A stretch of DNA of 64,000 nt, from positions 163,273 through 227,272 of the forward strand of contig WHSA01001232.1 of the NCBI GenBank assembly GCA_012931725.1. Reading direction: 5' to 3'. A program made the translations under genes and the position numbers. This DNA comes from Litsea cubeba (lineage: Eukaryota; Streptophyta; Magnoliopsida; Laurales; Lauraceae). Under the pieces are notes generated by a model. The model did not search any database, had not been told where the DNA came from, and saw only the letters and a program-made list of their open reading frames with translations. Below, piece after piece: positions 1 to 11,804 of the stretch (its first letter is position 1; every line of letters begins with the position of its first letter).

Positions 1-448
1 TGGTCCCCTAACTTGCCACATACAGCCTGTTAGGTCACAAGACCAAAACCAAAAACCAAAACCTGATCCCCTAACTTGCCACATACAGCCTGTTAGGTCA
101 CAAGATCAAAACCAAAATTGATCCCCCAACATTCCACATACAGCTTGTTGGGTCACACGATCAAAACCAAACCCGACCCCCTAACCTGCCATATATAGCC
201 TGTTAGGTCACAAGGTCAAAACCCAAATCCACATCCCTGATGTCATCTTCAAAACTTTGCCTCGAGATGGTACGTGATCCCTTTCACTACCATAAAATTC
301 CCCTTGGAAGCTCAAAAGGCTACAAATACAAAAAGAAAGATTGCTCAAAGACTCTTGGTCAAGTCACAGTCTCTCCTTCAAAAAATCTCTTCGAGGCACA
401 TCGACTACAAAAGTTAAGCAACTCGCCGCTGTACCTCGAGGGGGCATT
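1..448 (+). repeat. 3' internal end of a Tat-like gypsy element with four hairpin repeats
   Basis: Four imperfect units of about 55-60 bases lie in 1-230, each starting near CCCCTAACTTGCCACATACA and each containing an inverted repeat (CCTAAC ... GTTAGG). The same block precedes LTR B at 21468-21700 and follows LTR C in reverse at 26275-26498. The stretch ends in a purine-rich CTCGAGGGGGCATT just before LTR A, a plausible polypurine tract. The element whose internal end this is lies mostly left of the window. I see no coding sequence here. Confidence 0.7.
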
Positions 449-2223
449 TGTTGACACCAAAAAAGTCACTTTGCCTTTTCAAGATCCAAAGAGCTACATG
501 AAGTCGCAACCTGCCATAAATAGGCAATGCTGCTTCCAAGAATCAAATCTTGTCAGAATCAAACAAAAAACTGCAAGATTCTTCCAGACAGCCAAAAGAG
601 GAGTACACAAGAAGTTTCGGGCCATTTCAAAATCATTTGGCCTAACTTCGCTTCTCCGACAGCCGAAAAGGAGCTCTCGGCGACAAAAGCTCTCTGGGAC
701 CATGGTTTCCAAGACAGAGCCTATGGATCATCTTAAAATGACTCCAATAGGTTCCCTGTCAAATTTCAAGTCAATCGGACATCGGTTGACCGCACATCAA
801 ACCGCGACATCTTCATCGCGACAAAAAGAAAGTCTACAGGTGATAGGACCCCAAACGGCTTCAAAACTCAAACAAAAGCCTATGGTTGGTCTTATTTATT
901 GCTCAGGAGGCTTCACACCAAATTTCAGGTCATTCCGACATCGTTTGACCCAGTTTCAGCTCCTGACGGAAAATCGGCAGCTCTGCGCGACAAAGTCTTC
1001 GGCTTTCTCAGGGAATTGGAAACTTTGCAAAATAAAATGCAAGGATTCTCATCAGGTTTCCTACAAATAAATTAGGCCAATAAATGGTGAAAATGTCAAG
1101 GAAAAGTACAGAAGAAAAAAGAATCGAAAAAAAGCAAAAACGGACGCAAAACGGGACACGAAAGGGGGAAAACCCCCCCAGGGTCGCAGACCCCTGCGAC
1201 CCTGGGCCAGGGTCGCCGGCGACCTTGGACCCCAGGGTCGCCGGGAAAGCCCCGGAAACCCCGGTTTTCGCCTTTTTTTTCGCGATTCGAGGAGCCCAGC
1301 CTCTGGTACTTTCCAAAATTCATGCTTTTGAGACACCAAGTCCTCTGACATCCGTCCAAAACACGGGTAATCATCAAGAGTATCGAAGACAGTATTGATT
1401 GCCACCCGGTCAACCAAAAAAAGTGTGCTTTCCACCCGACCGATCGAGAAATCGACAGGACAGATGGCACCGACCGCTGTTGGCAACAAGCACCTGAATT
1501 ACATGGTCATCTGATGTAGATCTACATGAAGATCCATCGATGATCATCGACAGAAGAATTCCAAAAGACGTGGCACGGCCCGCGACTCTTCAGCTGCTCG
1601 GCGACCACTTAATGCGATTAATTGACTAGCTTATTACAGTCATTAATCCATTTCTTTGGACGGCCCAATCAGAAGCAAGCATTCGGGAGTTACAAGTCAA
1701 GAAATTCATGGCATTTAACCCATGAAACTCCTCCCATCATGGCGATTAAAGGCGATTAAATGCCCTCAATCTCCTCCGGCCAATCAGAAGCCAAGAAAAG
1801 GAGTTACAAATAAAACAATTCAATTTTGTAACTCCTCCCATTATGCGGCTTAATGACAATAAAAGCCCATAAACCCACCTAAAAGGCTACCTAAAAGCCT
1901 ATAAATAGGAGGGCTCTCCAAGAAGAAAAAACACAACGAACATCAACAGACAACAGACAGAAATCCAGAGAAAGGAAAAGAGAGAAAACTCTGCGGAAGT
2001 TCTACACCGGCCACCGCACAAGGTGACAAAAGTCCCTTGGGGGGTACCCCCCCCCCAAGGTCCTTGCCTTCTCCTCCTGCCTCCAATGGCTTAGATGTGG
2101 CTTTTCAGCCCGTCTACCCGGCTTTTTATTGGACATAGGACCTCCTTTTGGTCTTTGTCCTCTAAAAACCCGAGGTTATAGCCAAGCCAAGCGAATCAAT
2201 AGCATCCTCTGTTCTCATCTGCA
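449..2223 (+). repeat. LTR A of a Tat-like Ty3/gypsy element
   Basis: The unit begins TGTTGACACC and ends CTCATCTGCA, so it has TG...CA termini. The same sequence occurs at 21915 (plus), 26048 to 23982 (minus) and 42118 (plus, short fragment). A TATA box at 1900-1907 and a CT/GA-rich leader fit U3-R-U5 order. LTR A is about 290 bases shorter than LTR C, because it lacks a block that LTR B has around 22140-22440. Long open frames inside it (for example 240-1070) have no recognisable domain and run through the LTR start, so they are not called genes. The 3 bases after the end, TGG, would start a primer-binding site, but the next bases are lost to the copia insertion. Confidence 0.8.
1900..1907 (+). 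promoter_or_regulatory. TATA box of LTR A
   Basis: TATAAATA sits about 320 bases before the LTR end, followed by an A-rich leader, the expected position of an LTR promoter. The corresponding site in LTR C has changed (the TATAAATA core is not preserved near 24300). Confidence 0.6.
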
Positions 2224-2226
2224 TGG

Positions 2227-3454
2227 TGTTAGATCTCGTGATCACTGAGAGGGGGGGGTGAATCAGTGATCTCTTTTAAACAGGTCCTTGCTAACAACAA
2301 TTCAAATCAAACCACACAATTGACACCAGATTTTACGTGGTTCACCAAAGGCTACGTCCACGGTTCAATCCGTCCGAACAACAATCCGGTACAGGTCTGA
2401 ATCTTATTTAGTCGCACCGACGACAAAGAGCCCAACCCTTAAATTCAGATAGCACCAACTATCTAGGAAGCACCGACTCCCTTAGGTTTTAGATAGCACC
2501 AACTATCTAGGAAGCACCGACTCCCTTAGGTTTCAGATAGCACCAACTATCTAGGAAGCTACAACTCCCTTTACAATTTGTCTGCACCCACAGACAGGAT
2601 CACCAAACCCCAAAACACCAAGCACCAACTTGATGATTACAGCAAAGAAGATAAACTGATCTACAGCCCTTTCCCCTCTACAATTCTCTCTCTCTCAATC
2701 CCTTACAAATAGAAATCTAAAGCATAAAAGAGAGACTTATCTTATGAACGAAAATACCATCTTCATGAGGCTTCAAATTCGTCCACACTTGCTGTAGAAA
2801 ACGTCAGCACATCAGCACAAAAGCACCACAACAGCAACACAGCCACAACACTCTATTCTCTCCAAACTCTCTCTTTTCTCTCTTCTTTACCTCTTTCTGT
2901 TGTGTACATAAAAACGAGCCTAACATGCCCTTATATAGGTTTTAGCAACCCTTAAGAGTCTTCAAAATAGGCTACAATTCGTTTAGAAAGAGTCCCAAAC
3001 GAAATACAAAAAGTTCCTGAATTTTCGTGCAAGTCTTCTGTTTCTGCGCAACTCTGATCCCGTGCTCGGTCGACATCATGCTTTGCTCGGTCGACATCAT
3101 ACACTATCTGGAAATAGTCACTTATCGAGCTCGGTCGACATCCTGAGGGCTCGGTCGACCGACGACACACTGTGTCACGAAAATAACTGAGAGCTACCAA
3201 AAACTGTTTTCTGCAGGTTTCTTCTTGCTCGGTCGACCGCATGAAGAGCGGGTCGACCGGGGTAACACTGCACCATGAAAACTGATTTTCTTCACTGTGT
3301 TCCTTTTTCATTATTCTTGAGCTCTATCACTTCCACTCTTTCAACACATGATTGAGACATAGTGTTGACAATAATTCCAATACAATTTGATGCTTGAGAC
3401 ACCAAACACACCAATGCTTCAAGATTCAACTCAATGCATCTTCAAATTCCAACA
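2227..3454 (-). repeat. Copia-1 LTR (3' LTR on the minus strand)
   Basis: Termini TGTTAG...CCAACA on the plus strand. It contains six copies of a GGTCGAC-type palindrome between 3060 and 3265, tandem blocks with 'TAGATAGCACCAACTATCTAGGAAGCACCGACTCCC'-type units (2440-2570, two to three copies), and a run of Gs near 2250. It is nearly identical to 6406-7635 apart from small indels, so the insertion is young. Confidence 0.92.
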
Positions 3455-3468
3455 ATCTCCCCCTTTGG
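3455..3468 (-). other. Copia-1 polypurine tract
   Basis: On the minus strand the bases next to the 3' LTR read CCAAAGGGGGAGAT, matching the tract before the 3' LTR of copia-2 (38201-38214). Confidence 0.8.
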
Positions 3469-3810
3469 AATTGTTGGCAACACTTGGAACTTCACACAGA
3501 CACTTGGGAACATGTTGACATCATACACTATCTTGATACCAAGTTTTCATTCCAATCTTCCATCTTCATCATGCTATCATATTTCCATCTTCTTAGCATA
3601 AGACTAACTTCAACATGCATATAGTCTTTCCTTGCATAATCTTCTCAGCATATCTTGATACAAATCTCCAGATAACCTTCTCAGGATGACATGCATATCA
3701 ACCTTTCCATGCATAATCTTCTCCCCCTTTGACAATAATTCCAAAGGGACCAATCTAGGAGCAAATAAGATATTCAACGAATTCATTGCTCCCCCTTTCT
3801 GGCACATCTC

Positions 3811-6338
3811 CTAAGGTGTAGGAGAGTGAGTAACTCCTAATTTCTTTCGGAGATACTCGAAGACTTCCTTTGGCAAAGGTTTTGTGAAGATATCAGCCAC
3901 TTGCTCAGTAGTAGGAACGTATTCCAACTTTACCTCACCATCTGCAACTTTATCCTTGAGAAAGGTCTTGAACATTACCCTCGTTTGCTTTCCCTTTTGA
4001 CAAAAGTCACAAATGGGGTTTGAAGGCTTTTCAACTGTAGCCATACCTCTAACAGCCTTTGAATTGCAAATCTTTGACATGTTGCCAAAGTTTAGATGCC
4101 CAAGGCGTTTGTGCCACAACCAACTCTCTTCTGACCGACTCAATAAGCATGTCTTTTCAGCTCCATCTGACAGGTTGTTAAAGATTTCCAGCTGTCCTTG
4201 ACCCAGTAGCCACTGTTTTGCCGTTGCTACTCTTCTTGATAGCAAACCCATTCTTTGTAAAAACAATTTCGTGGCCCTTATCACAGATCTGGCTCACACT
4301 CAACAGATTGTGTCTCAATCCAGACACATATAAGACCTCTTCAGATCTGATCTTGTTTGCCATCAGCTGAACAACACCTTTTCCAACAATTTGGCACCAT
4401 CATTGTTACCAAACTTTACCGAACCACCTTCATAGTGCTGTAACTTGATGAATTTTCTTTATCACCAGTCATATGACTCGAACAGCCACTATCAAGGACC
4501 CATGGTGCTGTCTTCTTTTGTGCATTGAAAGCGGTTTGCACAATGAGAGATTTCTTGCCTTTTTCTGCACTTTTCTTTGCCCTCCAAGTTTTGACTAACT
4601 TGGGTTTCTTTTCAACCTGAATTGGTTTAGCAGTAGGCAGCCTACAATCCCTAGCCATGTGTCCAAAATTATGACACTTGTAGCACTCAATATTGTGGCT
4701 ATTTAGGATTGAGAAAGGGTTCCTTCTCACAACTGGGCTGTTTCTCACATAGAATTTACAATCTGCCCTTCTATGTCCATACCTATTGCAATGAATAACA
4801 ATAGCCATAAAATTTGTATCTTTTATATGGCTGGTTAGGCTTCATGTCCTTTCTCACTTGAATGGGCTCTTTTCTAGGCAGTGTGGGCTTCACAGAATTG
4901 GAAGGTGTAGTAACTTGCTTTACAAACACCGTCTCTACAGAAGGTGTAACCTTAGAAGATTCTCCATTCTCAAATCCTATTCCAAATCTGAAGTGAGGGG
5001 GTCTTTGAACTTTCCAAAATTCATTCAGCTTCAATGTACCATTGGATAGCTTGAAAACTCCTGAGCTTTTGTTTCATTTGCATATTTTCAGTCCTTGCTC
5101 CAAGGATTTCATTCTCAAGTTTCATCACTTCCTCAGTTTTGTACAGATTTGTATTTCTAGGACATCTACCATTCTTTTATACTCTTCTGATTCAGTTTTC
5201 AAAGCAATAACTGAAATTTCAGATTCATGAAGAAGTTTCAGATTTTTCTTACTTGATCTTCGCTCCTTGCTAAGCTCCTCAAGTGCAGCAATGAGATCTT
5301 CTTCAAGATTCACTTCAAGTCTCCTCTTCGTTTTCCAGCTCTTGCTCATCGTCTTCTTCAATAGTAACCATGAAGAGTGCTTCAGTCGCCTCGACTGATT
5401 CAATCATCGTCCGAAGATTTCAGACGTGCTGTCATTATGCTGACTGATTGAAGCTCTTTTGCTTTGCCCTTCTTTCTGAAATTCTTCTTCCATTTACTCT
5501 TATCAACATAAGAGTCATTATCATTGTCTTCTTTCAAGCGGGCACTTCGCAGCAAAGTGGCCAACACCGCCACAATTGAAGCATTTAAAGGGTAGCTTCC
5601 CTTTATACTTGCCATTGCTTCCTTTCTTCAGCCTTCTAATAAATTGAGCCTCAAGCTCATCATCATCAGAATCATGACCAGCAATCTCTTTTGCCTTTTT
5701 CTGAACTTTGAAGGCCGCTTCTCTATCCGATGAAGACGTCTTACCTATGCGCATCTCATAGGCAGTGAGAGAACCATGCAGCTCATCCATTGAAAAACTC
5801 GTTCAGATCTTTGGCTTCTTCTATGGCTGAGACTTTAGAATCAAACCGGGGAAGGAGAGATCTTAGAACCTTTTTGACGATGACTGGTTCTTTAATCTCC
5901 TCTCCTAGTCCACGAATGTCATTCGTGACTTCATTCACCCGTTGCATGTAAGAATCAACATTCTCGTTATCCTCCATGTGAAGCGACTCAAATTGGGAGC
6001 GATGAGTTTGCAATTTCGCTTCTTGATCTTCTCATCTCCTTCATGGATGCTTTTCAGCTTATCCCAGATTTCCTTGGCTGTCTTGCATGCTATAACTTTG
6101 ATCAGCTCGCTGTCAACCAAGGCCGCTAAAGAGTGCATTCTGCGCCTTAGAGTCGTTGTCTGCTAACTTCTTCGTTGCAGCATCAGTGGGTACAATGGCA
6201 GAATTGGTAACCGACTCTGACAGTCTCCCAGACATCATAGCCAAGAGATTTGATGAAGGCCTGCATTCTAATCTTCCAAAAGCTGTAATTAGAACCATCA
6301 AACAACGGTGCTTTCATATTCGCTGTGCTGGTTGCCAT
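3811..6338 (-). pseudogene. Copia-1 gag-pol remnant without integrase, RT and most of RNase H
   Basis: Homology to copia-2 starts at the ATG at 6338-6336 and ends at the stop at 3811. The order on the minus strand is the UBN2-type Gag, a CCHC knuckle (near 5570), a coiled-coil stretch, two more CCHC knuckles (4790-4640), the aspartic protease motif WVLDSGCSSHMTGD (near 4490), and the GAG-pre-integrase segment with WHKRLGHL (near 4110). Frame is lost at several points (around 6160, 5780, 5520, 5400, 5040 and 4400). Near 3965 the sequence jumps from KGKQTRVMFK directly to the RNase H end (VADIFTKPLPKE), removing the integrase core, reverse transcriptase and most of RNase H. It cannot encode a mobile protein set. 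Confidence 0.88.
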
Positions 6339-6390
6339 GTGATTTGACAAAGATCACCTTAGCGTGTTAAGCTTATCAAGGGAAACCTTA

Positions 6391-6403
6391 CGCTCTGATA
6401 CCA
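6391..6403 (-). other. Copia-1 primer-binding site (tRNA-iMet type)
   Basis: The minus strand reads TGGTATCAGAGCG two bases inside the 5' LTR, the canonical plant initiator-Met primer site. Confidence 0.9.
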
Positions 6404-6405
6404 AT

Positions 6406-7635
6406 TGTTAGATCTCGTGATCACTGAGAGGGGGGGGTGAATCAGTGATCTCTTTTAAACAGGTCCTTGCTAACAACAATTCAAATCAAACCACACAATT
6501 GACACCAGATTTTACGTGGTTCACCAAAAGGCTACGTCCACGGTTCAATCCCGTCCGAACAACAATCCGGTACAGGTCTGAATCTTATTTAGTCGCACCG
6601 ACGACAAAGAGCACCAACCCTTAAATTCAGATAGCACCAACTATCTAGGAAGCACCGACTCCCTTAGGTTTTAGATAGCACCAACTATCTAGGAAGCACC
6701 GACTCCCTTAGGTTTCAGATAGCACCAACTATCTAGGAAGCTACAACTCCCTTTACAATTTGTCTGCACCCACAGACAGGATCACCAAACCCCAAAACAC
6801 CAAGCACCAACTTGATGATTACAGCAAAGAAGATAAACTGATCTACAGCCCTTTCCCCTCTACAATTCTCTCTCTCAATCCCTTACAAATAGAAATCTAA
6901 AGCATAAAAGAGAGACTTATCTTATGAACGAAAATACCATCTTCATGAGGCTTCAAATTCGTCCACACTTGCTGTAGAAAACGTCAGCACATCAGCACAA
7001 CAGCACCACAACAGCAACACAGCCACAACACTCTATTCTCTCCAAACTCTCTCTTTTTCTCTCTTCTTTACCTCTTTCTGTTGTGTACATAAAAACGAGC
7101 CTAACATGCCCTTATATAGGTTTTAGCAACCCTTAAGAGTCTTCAAAATAGGCTACAATTCGTTTAGAAAGAGTCCCAAACGAAATACAAAAAGTTCCTG
7201 AATTTTCGTGCAAGTCTTCTGTTTCTGCGCAACTCTGATCCCGTGCTCGGTCGACATCATGCTTTGCTCGGTCGACATCATACACTATCTGGAAATAGTC
7301 ACTTATCGAGCTCGGTCGACATCCTGAGGGCTCGGTCGACCGAAGACACACTGTGTCACGAAAATAACTGAGAGCTACCAAAAACTGTTTTCTGCAGGTT
7401 TCTTCTTGCTCGGTCGACCGCATGAAGAGCTGGGTCGACCGGGTACACTGCACCATGAAAAACTGATTTTCTTCACTGTTTTCCTTTTTCATTCTTCTTG
7501 AGCTCTATCACTTCCACTCTTTCAACACATGATTGAGACATAGTGTTGACAATAATTCCAATACAATTTGATGCTTGAGACACCAAACACACCAATGCTT
7601 CAAGATTCAACTCAATGCATCTTCAAATTCCAACA
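6406..7635 (-). repeat. Copia-1 LTR (5' LTR on the minus strand)
   Basis: Second copy of 2227-3454, with the same GGTCGAC palindrome cluster (about 7240-7450). A short open frame shared by both LTRs (119 residues, minus) spans the palindromes and is not conserved as a protein. Confidence 0.92.
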
Positions 7636-8130
7636 TATGGCTTGCGACCGTCAATCTAAACGAGTCCCCCACAATCTCCTGAGAAGTTAGATCCTCTTTT
7701 TCTTCCTTTTCATTGTAGTTTGTATTTTTTTTTAAGAGACAAAAATCACAACTCTTGTCTTCATTATTGATAAGGATTGTAAATCGGCTATAAATGCCAA
7801 AATCGGCTATAAACGCCAAAAATCGGCTATAAACGCCAAAATCGGCTATAAATGCCAAAAAATCGCCTTTCACGGCAAATCAAGAAAAATGTCTCTTTTC
7901 TTAAATATATGTGCAATGGACAACTTGAAAGAAGTTGATTTCCTTTTTACTTGCGAAGGTTGATCTCCGGATCACCACTTGCAATTCCAAGTAAAATAGA
8001 AAATCTGGCACACCACAAAAAAAAGAAATGTTGATGCACGCCCTTGCCCCCCGGTTACGAAAGGGTCGGACCCGACGGACTCCCACGTCCGCCGACCTCG
8101 GTAGAACCGAGCAGGAGCGCGGTCCATCAT
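7636..8130 (+). other. 5' leader of the Tat-like element
   Basis: This non-coding stretch follows the copia insertion. It matches, in reverse, 23465-23970 next to LTR C, so it is the region after the primer site of the Tat-like element. It holds a tandem array (7783-7865) and ends at GTCCATCATC, where it joins PMD gene sequence in reverse orientation. Confidence 0.6.
7783..7865 (+). repeat. Short tandem array in the Tat-like leader
   Basis: Four units of about 20 bases of the type AATCGGCTATAAATGCCAAA. The reverse of the same unit recurs at 23735-23820 and, about 16 times, at 32160-32525. Confidence 0.85.
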
Positions 8131-8427
8131 CCGCGAACCACTTCGCAAAGCCGGCAGTCCGGGAAGTCGACAACACAAGATAAGAGATCATGACAGTATT
8201 GTCTTCAGCACTATAGAAAGCCCATGCATTTCTCCCATCCTGTAAACCTCCAAAGCGTTTCACCATGCTTGAAGGCGCTCCAACAACGCCTTGAGAAAAG
8301 CCCAATTGCAGAGCAAAGCGATAAGGTACATACGGTTGGATGTCGACGAAAAGATGTTTGCAGTACACTATCGTGCCGACACGTATGCTGAAAAGCCACT
8401 CTTTTTCTGCATTTTTCAGGGAGTAAT
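8131..8427 (-). pseudogene. 3' part of antisense PMD-like gene, copy B
   Basis: The minus strand encodes YCKHLFVDIQPYVPYRFALQ and on to SRTAGFAKWFA, nearly the same as 29590-29840 of copy C. It is the continuation of 18365-20751, separated by the 9.9-kb LTR element. After AKWFA the frame runs into Tat leader sequence, so the C-terminal coiled-coil exons found in copy C are absent. Confidence 0.8.
8423..8427. other. Target-site duplication GTAAT, left
   Basis: GTAAT here is repeated exactly at 18360-18364, on either side of the 8428-18359 element. Joining the flanks restores the PMD reading frame context. Confidence 0.93.
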
Positions 8428-10885
8428 TGTCACGCCCCGAAACCGGGACCTGCAGCGAACCGATCTCGGGGTGCGAAATTTTGGAATAATTTGAAACTTT
8501 TTGTTATAGTTCCCAAGATCCGCGTGAATGAGGATAATCACATCCCAACATAATCAGAGTGTATTTTTCGCGGAAGCTAACCAAGGTGTTACGACTCGGA
8601 ATCCGTGGCCATCGGGTTCCGTGTCGTACGCAACCAATGTCATAAAGCCATCATAAACAGACTGGCGTAAATCATAAATCACAACACACTGAGCTGGTAG
8701 TAACAAATCTATTATTTCCCAAATATTCAAGTTACAATTAACAGATGTCTTAATTACAAACCCAAAAGAAAAAGGCTGATAAAGCCATACAAAAATATAT
8801 CCAACCAAAAGAGATACTACCCTCAATGTTAGTTACGAACTCCGGTGCCAAACTTGACATCTAAGTGATATCAACGGGCAGCCCCTCACGTCAGACCGGC
8901 GGTCCCACCGCCTCCTCTGATCAAACACCTACAAACCGAAAAGAAGAGCTGGCACCAAACAAAAAGGGGGTCAGACACGACGGTCTGGCAAGCAAATAAA
9001 CAAATAATATGAACAAAAGAACATATATAAAACCAGACGAAATCATCGAAAAACCGAATAACGAGTCTAAACAATAATGACAATAAAGCATGCCAAATCA
9101 ATCGAAAGTCCAAACATAAATGTCAAGACGAATAAACGAGCAATCTCTAAAGCGTAAATGTCTCGAAAAGATAACCACCTAAGTAAGGCATTTAATAATT
9201 AGAAATACATTTAAAAACTGAAGAGTAGAAACAATACGATAAAGGTCGATATCGTAAACATTAAACAAATCGAAGCATAGAAAGCATAACCGACAATAAT
9301 CATAAACTAAAGTAATACGCGGATAAAACCTAGGCGACCACAAATAGCTAAATCCTCCTATCACCGAAGTAATAAGAGCAAACAAAGCGTAGCCACTAAA
9401 CGTGGTACCAAACAAAGGATCAGAACCGTAGCCATAAAAATGGGACCGGCAAATCAAAAGTATCCGAACCGTAGCCATACAAATGGGACCGGCAGATAAT
9501 TACCGTTGCCATGGTCGGTACAAACAGAATCCAAGCTGCAGCTGGCGGACAAAGTAAAGATCCCAAGCCGGGTGATCAGCCCGACAAGGTGACCTAAGCC
9601 TAGTGGTGCCTTTAGTTTTCAAAACTCAAACTGATACAAATCTAACATAATACTGATCCCTTTGGCTCAGGGGCTCGCACCACATAGCTCTGGCCCCGTC
9701 TTGCCTCGGGGTTTTGTTTTCGGAAATCATAGCCTCTTTGGCTCATGGGCTCGCACCACATAGCTCTGGCCCCGTCTTGCCTCGAGGTTTTATTTTCAAA
9801 TACGAGTCTTATCAAAACAATAATCTCATCGAAGAAATCCCGAATGTGACAAACATAATTCAATCTCTTTTCAAATCGAATCGGAGAAAAACACACGAAT
9901 ATCTATGATAAACCGTTCAAATACGCATCAAGGTGATTTGTATAAAATCATACGGTCAATCCTTTCGAACGTGGAAAGCCACATGATTTTATAACAAATC
10001 ATCGATGCTATTTGAATTAGTTCACCAAAGAAAACAAATACAAATACAAATACAAATACATTTTTCTGACTTGAAATGGAATGGATAGTGGAGAATGACT
10101 TAATGACTTACCAAGGAACCATCTCAATGCACATTTAACCTTTAAACATCGATTAGTAAGGAGTGTGTTTGATGCCAATGAAAATCCATAATGTTTAAAT
10201 GATAAAGTGCACATTGAGACACGGAAGGTTCCCGGATAATCTCACAAAGCTCATTCTCACATCATTCCCATTTCACAAATTTCCAAGTATCAAAAGTAAA
10301 TCCAAACTCTTTAAAGTAGGCCCATAGTTGGCCTTAACCCATGTCCAAAATAGTCCTCAATAACAATCCAAAACCAACCTTAATCAAGCCCACAAAACAA
10401 GTTTAAAAACAGTCCAAAACTAATCCTTAAATGGCCTTCAAAACAATTCTTAAAAACAGCCCAAACAAACTTCGAACAGGCCCACAAAAACTGATTTTTA
10501 AAGCGACCAAAACCAACCTGAACAGGCCCACAAAACTGAACCTAAGATGACCCAATATCAGGTTTTACACTGGCCCAAAAACTGACTTTGAATGCCCACA
10601 AAACAGATTTTCAGATCAGCCCAAAACTAGACTCGAATGGCCCACAAAACTGATTTTTAAAACACAGTCCAAAATTAAACTGAACAGGCCCAAAAACAGG
10701 TCTTAAAACAGTCCAATATCAGGCCCTGAATGGCCCAATATCAGGTCTTGAAATGGCCCAAAAATAGGTTGGGAATTGGCCTAAAAACATGCTGGAACAG
10801 GGCCTTAAACAGGCTGAAAACAGGCCTCAAAACAGGCCTTAAACAGCCCAGGAATTGGGCCAAAAACTGCCCATTCCAGAAGCCT

Positions 10886-10923
10886 GGCTCGCTATAGCGA
10901 GCCCAAGCTCGCTATAGCGAGCT
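10886..10923. repeat. Pair of 18-base palindromes in the LARD LTR
   Basis: GGCTCGCTATAGCGAGCC (10886-10903) and AGCTCGCTATAGCGAGCT (10906-10923) are each perfectly self-complementary. The pair recurs at 16937-16974. Confidence 0.95.
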
Positions 10924-11797
10924 GGGCTTCTGTCCAGCCCGTGCAGGGAGGGTTTTCTCCCCTTTTTTTCCATCTTTTTCCATCCTTTTTGATCCTTCTT
11001 CATTCCCAATCTTTCATACAATTTTCCAACATCAATTGAGCCCTTTCTTGACCTCTTCAAACTCATCAAACCATCCACAAAACATCCTAATTGGCCCAAA
11101 CATAAAACTTTTTAAGGCAAAGCTTACTCCCTTTCATTGGACACCCTACTTAGCACAAAGAAGACTAAAGTGAAAACCAAATTCCCTACTCATTGTACAA
11201 TAGCAACATAAGTGAAAATTAATATAACCTTGCTTCATTCATTCAATGCCAATCCATAAACCATGAAAAATTGAACAAAATAAGGAAGAAAAACCATGAA
11301 GCTTAAACAAGAACACAAAACATCATATTAATTGTAAAATTCACTTGCCTCAAGCCTCAATGAAGGCTAAGATGCTCTCCAAACCAAGCTCTAGGGTCTC
11401 AAGCTCCCAAAATCACAAAACCCCCAAAATGGCTCAAGAAGAAACCCTAGAAATCCATCATTTTCCAAGCTCCATGAAAACCCATTGCATGAATGATTAA
11501 AACACTTCAATGAGAAGGAAAACAAAGATTTAAAGAAATGAAAACCATTGCTAACCTTGAGAAGTCCTAACAAAGAAGAGAGGCTTGGATGAGGGGTCTT
11601 CTCTAGCTCAATCATCTCAAAAATGGTGTCTAGGGGAAGCTAGGAAGATGGGGAAGAAGAAGAGGAGCTCAAATCTCCATTTAGCATCAAGGGAGGAGGG
11701 ATACATGAGGAGAGAGAAAGGGGGCTGGGAGAAACCCTAATCCCTCTTTGTTGCAGGAAATGAGAGAAGAATGGGGGAGACAAGAGAGGTCCAAGGG

Positions 11798-11804
11798 TTT
11801 TATA
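11798..11804 (-). promoter_or_regulatory. TATA box of the LARD 3' LTR
   Basis: Minus-strand CTATAAAACCC, at the same relative place as in 17851-17857 and as 63322-63328 in the LTR at the window end. Confidence 0.6.

Larger units (their letters stand above)
2227..7635 (-). mobile_element. Copia-1: Ty1/copia LTR retrotransposon, internally deleted
   Basis: Two near-identical direct LTRs (2227-3454 and 6406-7635) flank an internal region read on the minus strand. The minus orientation is fixed by the tRNA-iMet-type primer site next to 6406 and the polypurine tract next to 3454. The element sits in the leader of the Tat-like element just after LTR A. The flanks CATGG (2222-2226) and TATGG (7636-7640) differ at one base, and 18 bases present in the uninserted copy near 23960 are missing. 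It is the same family as copia-2 at 33207-39374. Confidence 0.92.

Noticed and set aside
240..1070. 276-residue open frame at the left end
   Set aside because: It runs from repeat sequence across the LTR A start. The corresponding frame is broken in LTR B, C and D, and no domain is visible.
8038..8130. Leader frame continuing the PMD protein after AKWFADD
   Set aside because: It is leader DNA read in reverse by accident of the deletion join. Copy C shows different, longer sequence there.
9642..9896. Paired short frames shared by the two LARD LTRs
   Set aside because: They lie inside LTR tandem duplications, and identity between copies reflects LTR identity, not protein conservation.
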